From NCBI RefSeq assembly GCF_002079055.1, contig NC_047487.1, positions 62,001 to 126,000 on the forward strand: a stretch of DNA of 64,000 bases, written 5' to 3'. Below, one piece after another: positions 62,182 through 64,000 of the stretch (position 1 is the stretch's first letter; each line of letters opens with the position of its first letter). Position numbers and translations under genes: made by a program. This DNA comes from Saccharomyces paradoxus (Eukaryota > Ascomycota > Saccharomycetes > Saccharomycetales > Saccharomycetaceae). The notes beneath the pieces are model-generated. The model did no database searches. It saw nothing but the letters and a program-made list of their open reading frames with translations, and had not been told where the DNA came from.

Positions 62182-63663
62182 TCATGTGGAGTATTGGAGT
62201 TGTATGCCAAACTTTGCCGGGAAAACAGGTATATTGCCGTTTTCTGCATCAGCTGCTGATATCGATATCGCATTGACATTTTTATCATCATCGGATAAAG
62301 TTTCTTGACAGCTTCTAGTGAAAACCAGTTCTGTCCCGGCAGATATTAGAAACCCCCTCCATTTGCCTTCCCATAATAGTTTCAAAGTCTTGTCACGTAA
62401 TGACGTGCTCAGTTTCCAAACACTGGTAAAAATGGAACTACTTATCTTGTTGTCAAATTTTTCGATGGTAGACCTTTCTTCGTCTATTTTTCTTAGTGAT
62501 GACGAGAACGCATAAGTCAGGTCGTTTAGCAACTTTTGTTTATGAACAGGAATATCTAGTGGAGAAGGAATATCGTTATCAACTGAATTCAAATTTGGTA
62601 CATTTTCGTGCAGTAGTTTAATCACTCTGTTATTTGAAATTGTATCCACCAATTCGTGGGAGATTGGTTCTAATTTGTCATTATTACTTCTATTGGTCTC
62701 AGGCAAATGATGCTTCTTTTGCCAAAATTCGCACCCAAATGAAAGATTTGATTCAATTGAATAAAGATTAAAATCATATTTCGCGCAGAAAGTGGAATTC
62801 GTTCCTGTCTTGGCCGAATATGTGGAGGATATATGACCAAATAATGGATTCCAAGATAACGTCAAAGTTAGCGGACGTCCCGTGTTGGTAGAATGTGTGT
62901 AATACCTTAAAGTTGTCGAACAGCCGGGACTTAAACTGACCAATCCTAACCAAAACTCAGCACCAAGCGACAACGAAGAATTATTGTATAATGAAGTGTT
63001 AAACTTGGAAGGTGTGGTGAGAAAATTATGTAATATTCTATATCCACATAATAGATCGCTGGTGGAAAATATCCACTCCTGTAAATTGCGATGAGAATCT
63101 CTTTGAAAGTAGCATGTTAGAACATTTAAACTCTCTCTGAAACTGCTGATACCCTTGAGCATGAACTGGGTTTGTGAAGTTAGTCGTTTTATTATCATTG
63201 CCTCTAAATCAGAGCTAGGATAGTACATTCTACCATAATAAAGTGATTTCTTAACAAATTTTGAGTCATGTGGTAATTTCTTGTTATCCTCGAGTGTACT
63301 TTGGTCACTACTCAGCGTCTTCCCACTACTACCACTAAAGTTAAAGTTTGGTTGCAATTGTCTGTATGTTTCAGTCGCATCTTGTAATGGGATATCAGTA
63401 GAGTTACGCATGAAATTCTTCAACTGCTGTGCATCGGAATATAAATAACTCAGGGAACCATTTATCCTTGACCTTGTAGAAAAATCTAGAGAATTGAATG
63501 TATTGGGGGTAGATTTATTAGAGATTTGCAGGTGTATCGCTGAGGGAATTTGGAAATCTAATAATGTTCTCGATGTGGCCGTTATATCCTCGTAGCTGTT
63601 TTGTGTACTCCAATGGGTGCTCTGATAGAACGCCCTTAGTACTTGGTCCATATAGGGTAGCAT
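62182..63663 (-). CDS. MDM10: Mitochondrial outer-membrane beta-barrel Mdm10
   Basis: 493 residues, the expected length. Barrel of the outer membrane that serves both in ERMES (with Mmm1, Mdm12, Mdm34), tethering ER to mitochondria, and in the SAM complex, where it helps assemble Tom40 and Tom22. No cleavable presequence; the chain alternates polar and hydrophobic residues throughout. The C-terminal strand AKFGIQLQYST fits the beta-signal for SAM-dependent insertion. Long polar loops, for example about 110-135 and 335-360 (ETNRSNNDKLEPISHE), are where differences from S. cerevisiae are expected. It converges on SWC3 with 109 bases between stops and diverges from SPO7. Confidence 0.97.
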   Translation of the reverse strand: MLPYMDQVLRAFYQSTHWSTQNSYEDITATSRTLLDFQIPSAIHLQISNKSTPNTFNSLDFSTRSRINGSLSYLYSDAQQLKNFMRNSTDIPLQDATETYRQLQPNFNFSGSSGKTLSSDQSTLEDNKKLPHDSKFVKKSLYYGRMYYPSSDLEAMIIKRLTSQTQFMLKGISSFRESLNVLTCYFQRDSHRNLQEWIFSTSDLLCGYRILHNFLTTPSKFNTSLYNNSSLSLGAEFWLGLVSLSPGCSTTLRYYTHSTNTGRPLTLTLSWNPLFGHISSTYSAKTGTNSTFCAKYDFNLYSIESNLSFGCEFWQKKHHLPETNRSNNDKLEPISHELVDTISNNRVIKLLHENVPNLNSVDNDIPSPLDIPVHKQKLLNDLTYAFSSSLRKIDEERSTIEKFDNKISSSIFTSVWKLSTSLRDKTLKLLWEGKWRGFLISAGTELVFTRSCQETLSDDDKNVNAISISAADAENGNIPVFPAKFGIQLQYST

Positions 63664-63851
63664 CGAGACCGGTCTTGTCTACCTGTATCTTTTTTTTTAA
63701 TGTATATTTGCTTTGTTTCTTCACTCAACAATAAAGTCAATGTAAATTTAAATATTAATTATTCTTTAAAAGGAAAGATGCGAAATTTAGCGAAAATCTA
63801 TTGATTACAGGCATAAAAGAAGAAGATAGTGGAAAGCTAATAAAGGAGGTC

Positions 63852-64000
63852 ATGGAGCCAGAGAGCATAGGCGATGTGGAGAACCATACTCAGGATGATA
63901 GTGGCAGTATTATATCCGGGCCTCGCAAGCGTTCTACAAGCAAGACATCTAGTGCGAAGAATATACGGAATTCCAGTAATATCTCCCCAGCATCGATGAT
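63852..64000 (+). CDS. SPO7: Nem1-Spo7 phosphatase regulatory subunit, 3'-truncated by the window edge
   Basis: 49 codons from the ATG at 63852 to the window end (full protein about 259 residues). Spo7 binds Nem1 at the nuclear/ER membrane; together they dephosphorylate the lipin Pah1 and so control phospholipid versus triacylglycerol synthesis and nuclear shape. The visible part, MEPESIGDVENHTQDD and then RKRSTSKTSSAKNIRNSSN, is the polar cytosolic leader that precedes the first membrane segment; the two membrane segments are outside. The frame was too short at the edge to stand out by length; I identified it from sequence and position. It shares a 188-base promoter with MDM10. Confidence 0.93.
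   Translation, partial: MEPESIGDVENHTQDDSGSIISGPRKRSTSKTSSAKNIRNSSNISPASM

Overview
This window is nuclear chromosomal DNA of a Saccharomyces yeast. It is syntenic with the left arm of S. cerevisiae chromosome I, from CDC19 (YAL038W, 5' end cut off) to SPO7 (YAL009W, 3' end cut off). Gene order, strands, spacing and the one expected intron (SNC1) all match what I remember of that arm. The proteins do not match S288C exactly. FUN12 is 990 residues rather than about 1002, SWC3 has a longer internal repeat, and FRT2, MTW1 and the DRS2 N-terminus carry many substitutions. The source is therefore probably a sister species of the sensu stricto group (S. paradoxus, S. mikatae, S. jurei or S. kudriavzevii grade) or a very divergent strain. 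I cannot name the species without an alignment.

Layout. 1-4263: CDC19 (partial), YAL037W, RBG1. 4537-12542: FUN12, MTW1, FUN19, POP5, PRP45. 12815-22596: GIP4, SNC1 (spliced), MYO4, FRT2. 22824-23609: SAW1. 23767-42660: seven consecutive minus-strand genes, DRS2, MAK16, LTE1, PMT2, FUN26, CCR4 and ATS1. 42968-54782: FUN30, LDS1, PSK1, TPD3. 54887-64000: NTG1, SYN8, DEP1, CYS3, SWC3, MDM10, SPO7 (partial). All reading frames are intact. I see no rRNA, tRNA, CRISPR array, transposon or LTR.

The genes do not form one pathway. Themes that recur are translation and ribosome biogenesis (FUN12, RBG1, MAK16, POP5, CCR4, ATS1), membrane traffic and membrane asymmetry (SNC1, DRS2, SYN8, MYO4), chromatin (FUN30, DEP1, SWC3), mitosis and DNA repair (MTW1, LTE1, TPD3, SAW1, NTG1) and metabolism (CDC19, PSK1, CYS3). 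Ten of the genes have whole-genome-duplication partners on chromosome XV, so the segment is one half of a known sister block.

I found no novel multi-gene system. Items worth a second look are a 24-bp direct repeat (21/24 identical) shared by the CCR4 and ATS1 upstream regions, a possible inactive dual-specificity-phosphatase fold in YAL037W, an overlapping MCB/forkhead site upstream of MTW1, PAC+RRPE ribosome-biogenesis elements at the divergent RBG1/FUN12 promoter and at MAK16, a non-consensus 5' splice site in SNC1, and a perfect 11-bp ARS core where ARS107 is expected. Comparisons with S. cerevisiae lengths and residues are from memory.
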